Of a DNA stretch of 19,908 bases, positions 1 to 6,369 are shown in pieces. Source of the DNA: JBBDIO01 sp040880365 (GTDB taxonomy: Bacteria > Chloroflexota > Anaerolineae > Caldilineales > Caldilineaceae); the NCBI GenBank assembly GCA_040880365.1, contig JBBDIO010000185.1, positions 1-19,908 on the forward strand, written 5' to 3'. A model generated the notes under the pieces. The model saw only the letters and a list, made by a program, of their open reading frames with translations, did no database searches and had not been told where the DNA came from. The number at the start of each line of letters is the position of its first letter. Position 1 is the first letter of the stretch. The position numbers and the translations under genes are program-made.

Positions 1-1614
1 CAGAGTGTAGTTGAGCCGGAAAAATTCTGCCGAAAGTGTGGGCGAATTGTCGAACGTTACACTCACATTCTCGACATTGTCGCCATAGTTGGGTTCCAGC
101 GGGACCTGATAGGGATTCACGTTGGCTTGCAGATTCAGCGTGTTTTGCTGGGTCCAGCCCCAGGGCAGTTCGAACAGAAAACTCTGGTTGATCTCGTTGC
201 GGTTGGGGTTGGGGCGCACGGTGATCTTGTTGCCCACCGAATTGACTGGTTGCAGCGCATTGCCGCCCAACGCAGGCGCAGAAAGGCGCGCACCTACACC
301 CGGCACAGCCATGCCCTCGGATTCCACATAGACGCGCACAAAGGTGCGCCGGTTTTTGACCAGGGTCACGGCATTGCTCACCGATTGCACGCCCTGGGTC
401 ACTTCGATGCCGGTGACGCGGACGTTGATCTGGGGCAGGGCCGCGGCATCGCTCGCCAGACGCAGGATCGCGCCGTCGTGGCGAAAGAACAGATACTCGC
501 CATTGGTGTGCAGGGTATCGGGGCCGGAGAAGATGGCCGCGCCCGCGTTGTAGATGGCGTCGGTGCCGCCGCTGCTGCCGCGCCCGCGCCGGTTGAGCAC
601 ATAGCCGCTGGGCGGGAAGCAGGGTTGGGGACTGCATGTGCCGGGCCGCCGTTCGAAGAAAAACAGACGGTTAAAGTTGGTGACCATTTCATAGATGGAC
701 GCATTGTTGTGGGGGCTGGTATAGATGGGCGTGGTATTCAGCGTATTGGTATCGATATCATAGATGTGGATGTCGCGCCCGCGCGCCACATAGACGCGAT
801 TGCTGAAGAAGCATTGCCCCGTACCGATGACGCAGCTAAGCAGTCGCCGCCCTTCGGCATAGTAGCCGGTGACGCCTGTCGTAATGCCGTCGCCGCCCAC
901 GCCGGGATCCTGGCGAATCAGCATGGTGCCCACGCGATAGAAAATCGAATCGCCGGTCGCCTGCAAATCCGTCGCGGAATCGGTGGGGGTGTTCAGGTGG
1001 ACATACTGGTTGTCGGATTTTCTGACATAGGCAATTTGGGTGTTGCCGCCAAAATTGTTGTGGATGACATAAATGCGTTCATCCGTCACCACAATTTCGC
1101 CCGGATTCTGGGGTGTGGCGTGCACGACTTCGGGGTCATCGCCGGGGTTGGCATCGGTAGAAAGGCGCATCAGCCCTTCCTCGGCCAACCAGTATACATA
1201 GTCGTCATCGGCGGCGAGCGGCGAGAAGATTTCCTGTCCGTCGCAAGGGCGCGTCTCGGCATAGAGCGAACGGACAGTGCTGCCATAGCTGGCGATGCGC
1301 CGGATGCGCTCTACATTGTTGATCTGGTCGCCGGCGGCAATGTGTGGATCGCGCAGGGCAGGTCCTTCGCCCTGGGTGGCGTCGGGCGGGGGCGAAATTT
1401 CTCCTGCTTTGGGCGGGCAGGGGGTTATGCCCGTGTGCCAGAATATCTTCGGTTCGTGGAGTGTGTAGGAACTGGCGCCATCGGCAACCAGCGTTGTGGC
1501 CTGGTCGATTGCCTCGCTTTCGGCGCGGACAGTGGGCGTTGGTGCAAGGAACGCAACGAATACGCTACTGCATACAGCAATTGCGACCCAAACTGCACAG
1601 ATGCGGCGTCTCAT
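1..1614 (-). CDS. Secreted beta-propeller-like protein with C-terminal Ig/CARDB-like domain (3' partial)
   Basis: The reverse strand is open from an ATG at 1614 to the window edge: 538 codons without a stop, so the C-terminus is missing. A strong Shine-Dalgarno GAGGAG lies 6 nt before the ATG. Residues 1-31 are a Sec signal peptide (MRRR, hydrophobic core, cleavage near VRA/ES). Residues about 100-400 are rich in short beta-strand motifs such as DDDYVYWLAEEGLMRLS, ERIYVIHNNFGG and GEYLFFRHDGAILRL, which resemble successive propeller blades. From about residue 410 (INVRVTGIEVTQGVQ, then RRTFVRVYVES) a beta-sandwich domain begins, ending near NPYQVPLEPNYGDNVENVSV. Domains of this kind occur in extracellular Chloroflexota proteins and can precede a metallopeptidase domain; whether one follows here lies outside the window. 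The role is unknown; an exported or surface protein is a safe inference. The long antisense ORF on the + strand is a shadow. Confidence 0.85.
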   Translation of the reverse strand, partial: MRRRICAVWVAIAVCSSVFVAFLAPTPTVRAESEAIDQATTLVADGASSYTLHEPKIFWHTGITPCPPKAGEISPPPDATQGEGPALRDPHIAAGDQINNVERIRRIASYGSTVRSLYAETRPCDGQEIFSPLAADDDYVYWLAEEGLMRLSTDANPGDDPEVVHATPQNPGEIVVTDERIYVIHNNFGGNTQIAYVRKSDNQYVHLNTPTDSATDLQATGDSIFYRVGTMLIRQDPGVGGDGITTGVTGYYAEGRRLLSCVIGTGQCFFSNRVYVARGRDIHIYDIDTNTLNTTPIYTSPHNNASIYEMVTNFNRLFFFERRPGTCSPQPCFPPSGYVLNRRGRGSSGGTDAIYNAGAAIFSGPDTLHTNGEYLFFRHDGAILRLASDAAALPQINVRVTGIEVTQGVQSVSNAVTLVKNRRTFVRVYVESEGMAVPGVGARLSAPALGGNALQPVNSVGNKITVRPNPNRNEINQSFLFELPWGWTQQNTLNLQANVNPYQVPLEPNYGDNVENVSVTFDNSPTLSAEFFRLNYTL

Positions 1615-1725
1615 GATTGTCTCCTCAGTAGGAAATCGGGGGTCGCGTATGGCACTCGATGCGCTAAAGCCTGTCGCGGGCCGTTGGGGGTGGGGCGGCA
1701 AGGACCGTGTGCGCATGTTGGACTA

Positions 1726-1755
1726 TAGATAACTGTAACAATTTTGTGAGGACAA
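1726..1755 (-). promoter_or_regulatory. Possible promoter of the secreted propeller protein
   Basis: On the reverse strand TTGTCC (1755-1750) and TATCTA (1731-1726) are separated by 18 bp, about 110 nt upstream of the start codon at 1614. The match to the sigma-70 consensus is only moderate. An overlapping alternative -10, TATAGT at 1727-1722, would need a 22-bp spacer. Confidence 0.3.
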
Positions 1756-1763
1756 ACAATAGC

Positions 1764-1796
1764 GCACGACACATAAAAACTGTGCAGCACGACACA
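1764..1796. repeat. Direct repeat GCACGACACA x2
   Basis: The 10-bp word GCACGACACA occurs at 1764-1773 and again at 1787-1796, 23 bp apart start to start (about two helical turns). It lies just upstream of the candidate promoter of the left-edge gene. The spacing suits a pair of regulator sites, but nothing else supports that. The rest of 1615-1952 holds only the promoter candidate and the hairpin at 1854-1886. Confidence 0.45.
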
Positions 1797-1853
1797 GCAT
1801 TTCACAAGCTGATTGAGCCAACAGCCTAAAGTTACACAATCGATTCGCAGCTG

Positions 1854-1886
1854 ATCTTCCCGGAAGCTCGCAGCTTCCGGGAAGAT
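1854..1886. terminator. Perfect 15-bp inverted repeat downstream of the dehydrogenase
   Basis: ATCTTCCCGGAAGCT (1854-1868) and its exact reverse complement (1872-1886) flank a 3-nt loop CGC. It sits 67 bp beyond the stop codon of the minus-strand dehydrogenase, the right place for a transcription stop. Neither side has the T-run of a classic intrinsic terminator, so it may instead be a 3'-end stabilising hairpin or a REP-like palindrome. Confidence 0.5.
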
Positions 1887-1952
1887 TGTGCAATGTCTAT
1901 CTGATTTGTCAATGAGTTGTGCGGGGACAAAGCATACACTAATCGGTGAACG

Positions 1953-2981
1953 TCAGCCGGTAGGCTTGAGCACGATCTTGAGTCCGTCGCGGCGTTCAAA
2001 GGCATCGAAGGCCGCTTGCCATTCGGTGATGGGCAGAATGGCAGAGACCAGAGGCCGCAGCTGGATTTGGCCGGCAGCCATCAGGTTCAATGCCTTGCGC
2101 CAGGCGCTGGGCAGATGGGCAAAGCTGCCATGCACTTCCAGCTCTTTGTAGCAGACCAGGTCCAGATCCCAGGTGATGGGTTTGCCAAAAAGCCCTACCT
2201 GTCCATAGCGTCCGCGGCGGCGCACCAGGTTGAGGCAGCTTTGAGCCGATGCGCCCACGCCCGCACACTCGAAGACTACATCCGCGCCCATGCCGCCGGT
2301 CAGCTCGTCGACAATTTGCCGGGTTTGGCCTTCTTCCACGTTAATCGCCAGATCTGCGCCCAGCGTGCGCGCCAGATCCAGGCGCGCGGTATCTGCGCCT
2401 GTGCCCAGCACAAGCACTTTGGCGCCTGCGGCTTTCACCACCTGCGCCATGAGCAGCCCAATCGCGCCCGGACCCGAAACGATGGCGATTTCGCCGGGTT
2501 CCACATGTGTGCGTTCCAGGGCATGTACACAACAGGTGAGGGGTTCGCTCAGCGCGCCTTCGACCAGATCGATGTTGGGGGGTAAATGATGGATGTTGTG
2601 GGCCGGTACGAGTACATATTGGGTGAAACCGCCATGCACGCCGCTGCCGATAGATTTGCGCTGGAGACACAGATTGGGCAGACCGGCCCGGCAATAGTCG
2701 CACTGGTTGCAGACCGAAAAATAGGTCTCGCAGGTCACGCGGTCGCCAATCTCACAGTTGGTCACGCCTTCGCCTATGGCGGCGACCAGCCCTGCCACTT
2801 CGTGCCCCATGATCACGGGCGGGTGCGACGTATATTCGCCATGGTAGATGTGAATATCGGTGCCGCAGACGCCCGCGGCTTTGACCTCGATGAGCACGTG
2901 TCCGGCGCGCACGTCGGGCATGGGCACATCCAGCAGGCCCACATTGCCCTCGCCGGGCGCGAGTTTGGCTACGCCTTGCAT
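1953..2981 (-). CDS. Zinc-dependent medium-chain dehydrogenase (sorbitol/threonine dehydrogenase-like)
   Basis: This 342-residue protein has the usual length of the medium-chain alcohol dehydrogenase superfamily. The GroES-like domain carries catalytic-zinc ligands C39 (AAGVCGTDIHIYHG) and H60-E61 (MGHEVAG), with E146 as the likely further ligand. The structural-zinc lobe has C91, C94, C97 and C105 (CNQCDYCRAGLPNLC). The nucleotide fold has SGPGAIGL at 169-176. Members oxidise polyols, threonine or related secondary alcohols with NAD(P); the sequence does not settle the substrate. The ATG at 2981 is preferred because AAGGA lies 7 nt upstream and homology begins there. A longer reading from 3092 adds 37 residues of non-family character. 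It is cytoplasmic and appears to be transcribed alone. Confidence 0.93.
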   Translation of the reverse strand: MQGVAKLAPGEGNVGLLDVPMPDVRAGHVLIEVKAAGVCGTDIHIYHGEYTSHPPVIMGHEVAGLVAAIGEGVTNCEIGDRVTCETYFSVCNQCDYCRAGLPNLCLQRKSIGSGVHGGFTQYVLVPAHNIHHLPPNIDLVEGALSEPLTCCVHALERTHVEPGEIAIVSGPGAIGLLMAQVVKAAGAKVLVLGTGADTARLDLARTLGADLAINVEEGQTRQIVDELTGGMGADVVFECAGVGASAQSCLNLVRRRGRYGQVGLFGKPITWDLDLVCYKELEVHGSFAHLPSAWRKALNLMAAGQIQLRPLVSAILPITEWQAAFDAFERRDGLKIVLKPTG

Positions 2982-3123
2982 GTTGTTATCCTTAGCATGG
3001 TGGTCTCTCTTTGTGGTCTCTTTTTCCGTCGCGTATGGGCGCGCGGCACAGGAGGCGTGCCCACTGGGCAAATGGTTTGGTGAATGTAACAAATTCAGGG
3101 CAGCCAGTTGGTTGTATGCCTAC

Positions 3124-3152
3124 ATCATACGATACTCGTACACTGTGAACAA
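3124..3152 (-). promoter_or_regulatory. Candidate promoter of the dehydrogenase gene
   Basis: On the reverse strand TTGTTC (3152-3147) and TATGAT (3129-3124) are separated by exactly 17 bp. The -10 is a good match and the -35 is weak. Transcription from it would give a leader of about 135 nt before the dehydrogenase ATG at 2981. The -35 lies inside the first copy of the tandem repeat at 3143-3178. Confidence 0.4.
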
Positions 3153-3178
3153 CGTGTCTGTGAACAACTGTGTCTGTG
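3143..3178. repeat. Tandem repeat, 15/16 bp x2.3
   Basis: CTGTGAACAACGTGT (3143-3157) is followed by CTGTGAACAACTGTGT (3158-3173) and a partial CTGTG (3174-3178). It overlaps the candidate dehydrogenase promoter, so the -35-like element is present twice. It could be a duplicated operator or a slippage product. Confidence 0.7.
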
Positions 3179-3214
3179 GGCAGACGCGGTCATCCCGCTT
3201 GGGCGATTGTCCAG

Positions 3215-3238
3215 GAGGTTGCACAAGAGGTTGCACAG
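3215..3238. repeat. Tandem repeat, 12 bp x2
   Basis: GAGGTTGCACAA (3215-3226) is followed directly by GAGGTTGCACAG (3227-3238). Each copy contains TTGCAC, a -35-like hexamer. The second copy is the -35 of the plus-strand promoter candidate at 3231-3260. Confidence 0.65.
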
Positions 3239-3260
3239 TCGCCGCGCGCGCGGGTATAGT
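3231..3260 (+). promoter_or_regulatory. Promoter-like element facing the DinB gene (antisense)
   Basis: TTGCAC (3231-3236) and TATAGT (3255-3260) with an 18-bp spacer resemble a sigma-70 promoter reading rightwards. No plus-strand gene follows until 4126, so a transcript would run antisense through the DinB-like gene. Activity is unproven. Confidence 0.35.
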
Positions 3261-3297
3261 AACGGCATACAGGCCCGGTGCTTTCAACCCAACAGCT

Positions 3298-3465
3298 TCA
3301 ATTTACGCGGCCCCAACCGCAGTATTTCCATTTGGCGCGAACATATTTGGCGCGGAGATACCGCCCGCAGCCCTCGCGCTGGAAGTTGAGGCGCGGGAAG
3401 TTGAGGCGCTGATGTAGGCCAATCTGCGTGGGGTGAGTGATGCGTTTGCCGCAGCGTATGCAGGC
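3298..3465 (-). pseudogene. Possible remnant of a small zinc-ribbon protein
   Basis: The reverse strand between the DinB stop and 3298 is open for 56 codons and reads like protein, with CIRCGKR, then EGCGRYLRAKYVRAKWKYCGWG and a stop. It has four cysteines: one CxxC pair and two single CG sites. There is no ATG, GTG or TTG in frame before the upstream reading is lost inside the DinB gene, so it has no usable start. The 15-bp duplication at 3381-3409 falls inside it and repeats RLNF. I do not recognise the family. It may be chance, or a truncated gene. The rest of 2982-3464 holds the promoters and repeats listed separately. Confidence 0.25.
3381..3409. repeat. Tandem repeat, 14-bp unit at 15-bp period
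   Basis: GGAAGTTGAGGCGC occurs exactly at 3381-3394 and 3396-3409, one base apart. It lies 56 bp beyond the stop codon of the DinB-like gene. Confidence 0.7.
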
Positions 3466-3935
3466 TATGCCGCCAGGGCAAGCTCCTGGAGCAGTTCCAG
3501 CTGTCCGGCGTGATACGATTCATGAAAGACGAGGTAGAAATCGAGCCGGTCGGCGACGGTTGTACTTTTTTCGGCGTCGTAGATGTCGTTCAGTTTTTCC
3601 GCGGGCATTGATTGCAGGGCCGTGATGACCTGATCCGAAGCGGCGTCCAGGCGGGTCAACAGCGTGGGCAGGGGCATGGCGATCTCGCTGTCGGTCAGGG
3701 GTGCGGAGCCGCCGCCGTAGATCTTGAATTCTGCGGGATCGGGCTGGCTGACGCCGTCGATCACGCCCAGATATTGCATACGATAGACGAGAATATGGCC
3801 CAGATTCCAGTTCAGGCAATTACCGGGAAAGGGCAGTTGTTTCATGCTTTGGGCGTGGGTCAAGCCCTCGGTCTTGCGCTTGATAATGGTGTCGATGCGT
3901 TTGATACTGTTGATATATTGGGCTGTGGTGGGCAT
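3465..3935 (-). CDS. DinB-like four-helix-bundle protein
   Basis: A 156-residue protein of the DinB/YfiT-like metal-binding superfamily. It shows the usual His pattern: a first His in LNWNLGHILVYR and a second pair in VFHESYHAGQLELLQ near the C-terminus. Such proteins bind a divalent metal in a four-helix bundle. Many act as thiol-dependent (for example bacillithiol-type) transferases or stress proteins; the substrate cannot be told from sequence. The ATG at 3935 (MPTTAQYINSIKR) is chosen over the longer reading from 4127, because the extra 64 residues are repeat-derived (IHIHQFTYINSHT) and family similarity starts at 3935. AGGAC lies about 7 nt upstream, a weak ribosome site. It is divergent from the CMD-like gene across a triplicated repeat. 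Confidence 0.85.
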   Translation of the reverse strand: MPTTAQYINSIKRIDTIIKRKTEGLTHAQSMKQLPFPGNCLNWNLGHILVYRMQYLGVIDGVSQPDPAEFKIYGGGSAPLTDSEIAMPLPTLLTRLDAASDQVITALQSMPAEKLNDIYDAEKSTTVADRLDFYLVFHESYHAGQLELLQELALAA

Positions 3936-3959
3936 GGCAAAGTCCTGACTGTGGTAGTG

Positions 3960-4001
3960 TGTATGTGAATTGATGTATGTGAATTGATGTATGTGAATTG
4001 A
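3960..4001. repeat. Tandem repeat, 14 bp x3 between divergent genes
   Basis: Three exact copies of TGTATGTGAATTGA occupy 3960-3973, 3974-3987 and 3988-4001, followed by a partial TATGTG. The array lies 25 bp upstream of the DinB start on one side and 125 bp upstream of the CMD-like gene on the other. Either gene could be controlled from it. I found no well-spaced -35/-10 pair inside it. Confidence 0.8.
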
Positions 4002-4125
4002 TATGTGGGCGGATTGTTGCGCCTTGCGTGCGCCTGTCCTACAGCTTGGCGCATCGCCACGCCATGTGTCAAACCCCGGGTCGATAAATTTTCTTCCAGA
4101 GGAGTGTCCCAACAGGAGGGTACGC

Positions 4126-4515
4126 ATGAGTGATGATTATGTACGCGGATATGAACAGTTTCGCCAAATGGTAGGCGATGATCGCATTGATGCGGTTGTG
4201 CAACGCTTTGGCGCGGTGTGTCCCGATTTTGAGACGGAGGTGGTGAGCGTAGTCGGGGGGCGCATCTGGACGCGTGGGGGCATCGACCTTAAAACGCGTT
4301 CACTGTGTAGTATTTCGATTCTGGCGGCGCTGGGGCGGGTCAACGCGCTGAAGCTCAACTATGAAATCGCCATCAACCACGGCGCGCAGATCGAAGAAAT
4401 CTTCGAAGTCCTCTTTCAGGTCGCGGCCTATGCTGGATTTCCGGCCGCGTGGGATGCGCTGGTGATGCTGGAAGAAGTGTTGGCCGAGCGAAAAACAGCG
4501 AAAAACGTAGAGTAA
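4126..4515 (+). CDS. Carboxymuconolactone decarboxylase-like (CMD/AhpD-fold) protein
   Basis: A 129-residue protein, the normal size for single-domain CMD proteins. The fold signature runs from GIDLKTRSLCSISILAALG to NYEIAINHGAQIEEIFEVL, then AAYAGFPAAWDALVML. Members include gamma-carboxymuconolactone decarboxylase (beta-ketoadipate pathway) and AhpD-type peroxidase partners. The AhpD CxxC redox pair is absent: only one Cys is present in the equivalent helix (RSLCS). It is therefore closer to the PcaC-type than to a disulfide reductase. No other aromatic-degradation gene lies nearby, so a pathway cannot be assigned. The ATG at 4126 has AGGAGGG about 6 nt upstream; the longer open frame from 4003 lacks family similarity. 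Confidence 0.88.
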   Translation: MSDDYVRGYEQFRQMVGDDRIDAVVQRFGAVCPDFETEVVSVVGGRIWTRGGIDLKTRSLCSISILAALGRVNALKLNYEIAINHGAQIEEIFEVLFQVAAYAGFPAAWDALVMLEEVLAERKTAKNVE

Positions 4516-4523
4516 AAAAAGTA

Positions 4524-4583
4524 CCGAAAGCCAGCGCACAACGCAGTTGCCTGCATTGTTCCCCCGATAGCACTGACTTTCGG
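4524..4583 (+). terminator. Weak long-loop stem after the CMD-like gene
   Basis: CCGAAAG (4524-4530) pairs with CTTTCGG (4577-4583), and a further CAG/CTG pairs across one mismatch. The loop is about 40 nt. It begins 8 bp after the stop codon but has no T-run, so its role as a terminator is doubtful. Apart from this, 4516-4724 shows nothing I can name. Confidence 0.25.
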
Positions 4584-4724
4584 CAGATGTATGGTAGCGA
4601 ATAGTTGCACAGTAGGCAAGTCTGGGTAGGGGTGGATGGCAAATTGAACAACGCAGGGCAATGGCGTACACTTTTTGGCAACCAACTGCATAAGCCCTAA
4701 AGACTTGTAAATGTCGGTAAATGT

Positions 4725-4765
4725 TTGGCAAATGCAATGCTTGGCAAATGCAATGCTTGGCAAAT
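4725..4765. repeat. Tandem repeat, 16 bp x2.6 at the aldo/keto reductase start
   Basis: TTGGCAAATGCAATGC occurs exactly at 4725-4740 and 4741-4756, then TTGGCAAAT at 4757-4765. It ends directly before the ribosome site AAGGAG (4768-4773). Each copy carries TTGGCA, a -35-like word. A TATAAG at 4765-4770 would fit as a -10 at 18 bp, but transcription would then begin at the start codon, so that reading is doubtful. Confidence 0.75.
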
Positions 4766-4779
4766 ATAAGGAGATGACT

Positions 4780-5817
4780 GTGACGGCGATTGAACGCAGG
4801 ACGTTGGGCAATACGAATGTGGAGGTGACCCGGCTGGGGTTGGGGGGTGCCGGTCTTGGAGATCTGACTGAACGCCTGGCAGAGGATCAGGCGCAGCAAA
4901 TTTTACAGGCGGCGTGGGATGGTGGTATCCGTTACTATGATACGTCGCCGTTCTATGGCTCCGGCAAGAGCGAACATCGCATGGGCCATTTTTTGCGCCA
5001 GCAACCGCGCGATGAGTTTGTGATTTCCACCAAGGTGGGGCGCATATTCCGTGCGGCGGGCACGTCTGCCGTGCGCGCGCCACGCGATGGAACGACTTCG
5101 TTTGTGGGCGCGCTGCCTTTTGAACTTCACTTCGACTATAGCTATGATGGAATTATGCGCTCGTTTGAAGATAGTTTACAGCGGCTCAGTCTGCCGTCTA
5201 TCGATCTGCTACTCATTCATGACCTGGATTTCTGGCATCACAAAACTGAACCGTTGGTCACTGCCTATCTGGCGCAAATGGCAACCAGTGGCTGGCGTGC
5301 GCTGGATGAGTTGCGGCGCAGCGGCGCGATCAAGGGCGTGGGCGCGGGAATCAACCAGGTGGGCATGATTCCACGCTTCCTGGATCTGGTGGATCTGGAC
5401 TTTTTTCTGATTGCGCTGACCTACAATTTGCTGGATCAGGGGTCGCTGGCCGAGGAATTGCCGCGCTGTGCCGAAACTGGTTTGGGGATTGTGGGCGGGG
5501 CGGTTTTTGCTTCGGGTATCCTTGCCAGTGGTCCGGTTGCCGGTGCCAGCTTTAACTATGCGCCGGCCTCGGATGAGATGCTGGAAAAAACCCGGCGCAT
5601 TGAAGCCATCTGTCAACAGCACGATACACCGCTGGCCGCGGCCGCGATGCAGTTTCCATTGGCACATCCGCTGGTAGGCGCGATTATTCCCGGTGCAATC
5701 CGCCCGGAACATGTGCAGAGCAATCTGCAACTGCTGAACCATCCCATCCCCGCGCAGTTGTGGGCCGATCTCAAGGCGGCAGATCTGTTGCCCGCAGACG
5801 CGCCAACCCCCGCCTAG
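4780..5817 (+). CDS. Aldo/keto reductase (aldose/fucose dehydrogenase-like)
   Basis: A 345-residue TIM-barrel oxidoreductase with the complete AKR catalytic tetrad: D54 and Y59 (YYDTSPFYGSGKSE), K85 (VISTKVGR) and H147 (LLLIHDLD). The DTSPFYG and STKVGR wording is typical of the D-threo-aldose 1-dehydrogenase / L-fucose dehydrogenase / pyridoxal 4-dehydrogenase branch. That branch oxidises sugar hemiacetals or similar substrates with NAD(P). The start is ambiguous. AAGGAG at 4768-4773 is perfectly spaced (6 nt) for GTG at 4780 but abuts ATG at 4774. A still longer frame from 4711 would translate the 16-bp repeats. It could work in sugar catabolism with the nearby dehydrogenase, but no sugar transporter is present. 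The stop codon lies inside a 17-bp tandem repeat. Confidence 0.92.
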   Translation: MTAIERRTLGNTNVEVTRLGLGGAGLGDLTERLAEDQAQQILQAAWDGGIRYYDTSPFYGSGKSEHRMGHFLRQQPRDEFVISTKVGRIFRAAGTSAVRAPRDGTTSFVGALPFELHFDYSYDGIMRSFEDSLQRLSLPSIDLLLIHDLDFWHHKTEPLVTAYLAQMATSGWRALDELRRSGAIKGVGAGINQVGMIPRFLDLVDLDFFLIALTYNLLDQGSLAEELPRCAETGLGIVGGAVFASGILASGPVAGASFNYAPASDEMLEKTRRIEAICQQHDTPLAAAAMQFPLAHPLVGAIIPGAIRPEHVQSNLQLLNHPIPAQLWADLKAADLLPADAPTPA

Positions 5818-5846
5818 GGCGCGCCGTGGCCTAGGCCGCACCGTGG
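5813..5846. repeat. Imperfect 17-bp tandem repeat over the reductase stop codon
   Basis: CCTAGGGCGCGCCGTGG (5813-5829) is followed by CCTAGGCCGCACCGTGG (5830-5846), 15 of 17 identical. A third, more diverged copy may begin at 5847. The reductase TAG stop (5815-5817) is in the first copy. Confidence 0.6.
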
Positions 5847-5963
5847 CATGGGCCGCAACCCTGCCTGGGGCGAAAAAAGGACCGGATGCCGCGGCAAAGC
5901 AGTCTGCGGCGGCTCTGGTGCCCTGGATAGCTCGGTTATCAGGATAAAATGATCTTCGTCTGA

Positions 5964-5994
5964 ATCTCGCACCGGACACGCGCCGGTGCGAGAT
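5964..5994. terminator. 12-bp perfect hairpin in the reductase-subtilase gap
   Basis: ATCTCGCACCGG (5964-5975) and its exact complement (5983-5994) enclose a 7-nt loop. It lies 146 bp beyond the reductase stop. It is followed by a C-rich stretch, not a T-run, so it is a stable hairpin rather than a textbook terminator. The rest of 5847-6369 (about 520 bp) holds no gene or promoter I can support. Confidence 0.4.
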
Positions 5995-6369
5995 CTCCCC
6001 CGCGTTCTCCCCCTGCATCTTGCCCGCCGTTGTATCAGCAACTCCCCAGTAGACTAGCCACACGTCCAGACTCATATGTGGCTTTCCCCGCCTGCGCCTA
6101 GCGAATCGCCATCCAACCGTCGCACAGACCGCACACGAATTGAAATAGCCCCAACGTTACCCTGTCTGGTGTATTTGTGGCATAGGACAATTGTCGCGCG
6201 CGGTTGCCGGAAATGTCTTTGCCACCCGGACCATTTGGCGCGATTTTGGTTCACGTCATTGGTCGCGTCTGCGCACGTCACAAGACCGATGAAACTCATG
6301 TTGTCGTCACCTATCCTGATTGCAGACAACCAGGCAGGCACCGAGCTTGCTGGAAAACGGTAGGCAATC

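Noticed and set aside
127..1728. 533-codon plus-strand ORF at the left end
   Set aside because: It lies antisense to the open-ended minus-strand secreted gene, which has a signal peptide and strong ribosome site. The plus reading has no recognisable domain and is a codon-bias shadow.
2982..3092. Longer N-terminus for the zinc dehydrogenase
   Set aside because: The extra 37 residues do not resemble the family, and the internal ATG at 2981 has a proper ribosome site and gives the standard 342-residue length.
3936..4127. 64-residue N-terminal extension of the DinB-like protein
   Set aside because: It is mostly the translation of the 14-bp repeat and runs into the CMD-like gene's ribosome site.
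4741..4770. TTGGCA-18-TATAAG as a promoter of the aldo/keto reductase
   Set aside because: Initiation would fall at or inside the start codon and waste the strong ribosome site, so I treat it as coincidence of the repeat.
4711..4779. Longer N-terminus for the aldo/keto reductase
   Set aside because: It would translate the 16-bp tandem repeats and lie upstream of the obvious AAGGAG ribosome site.
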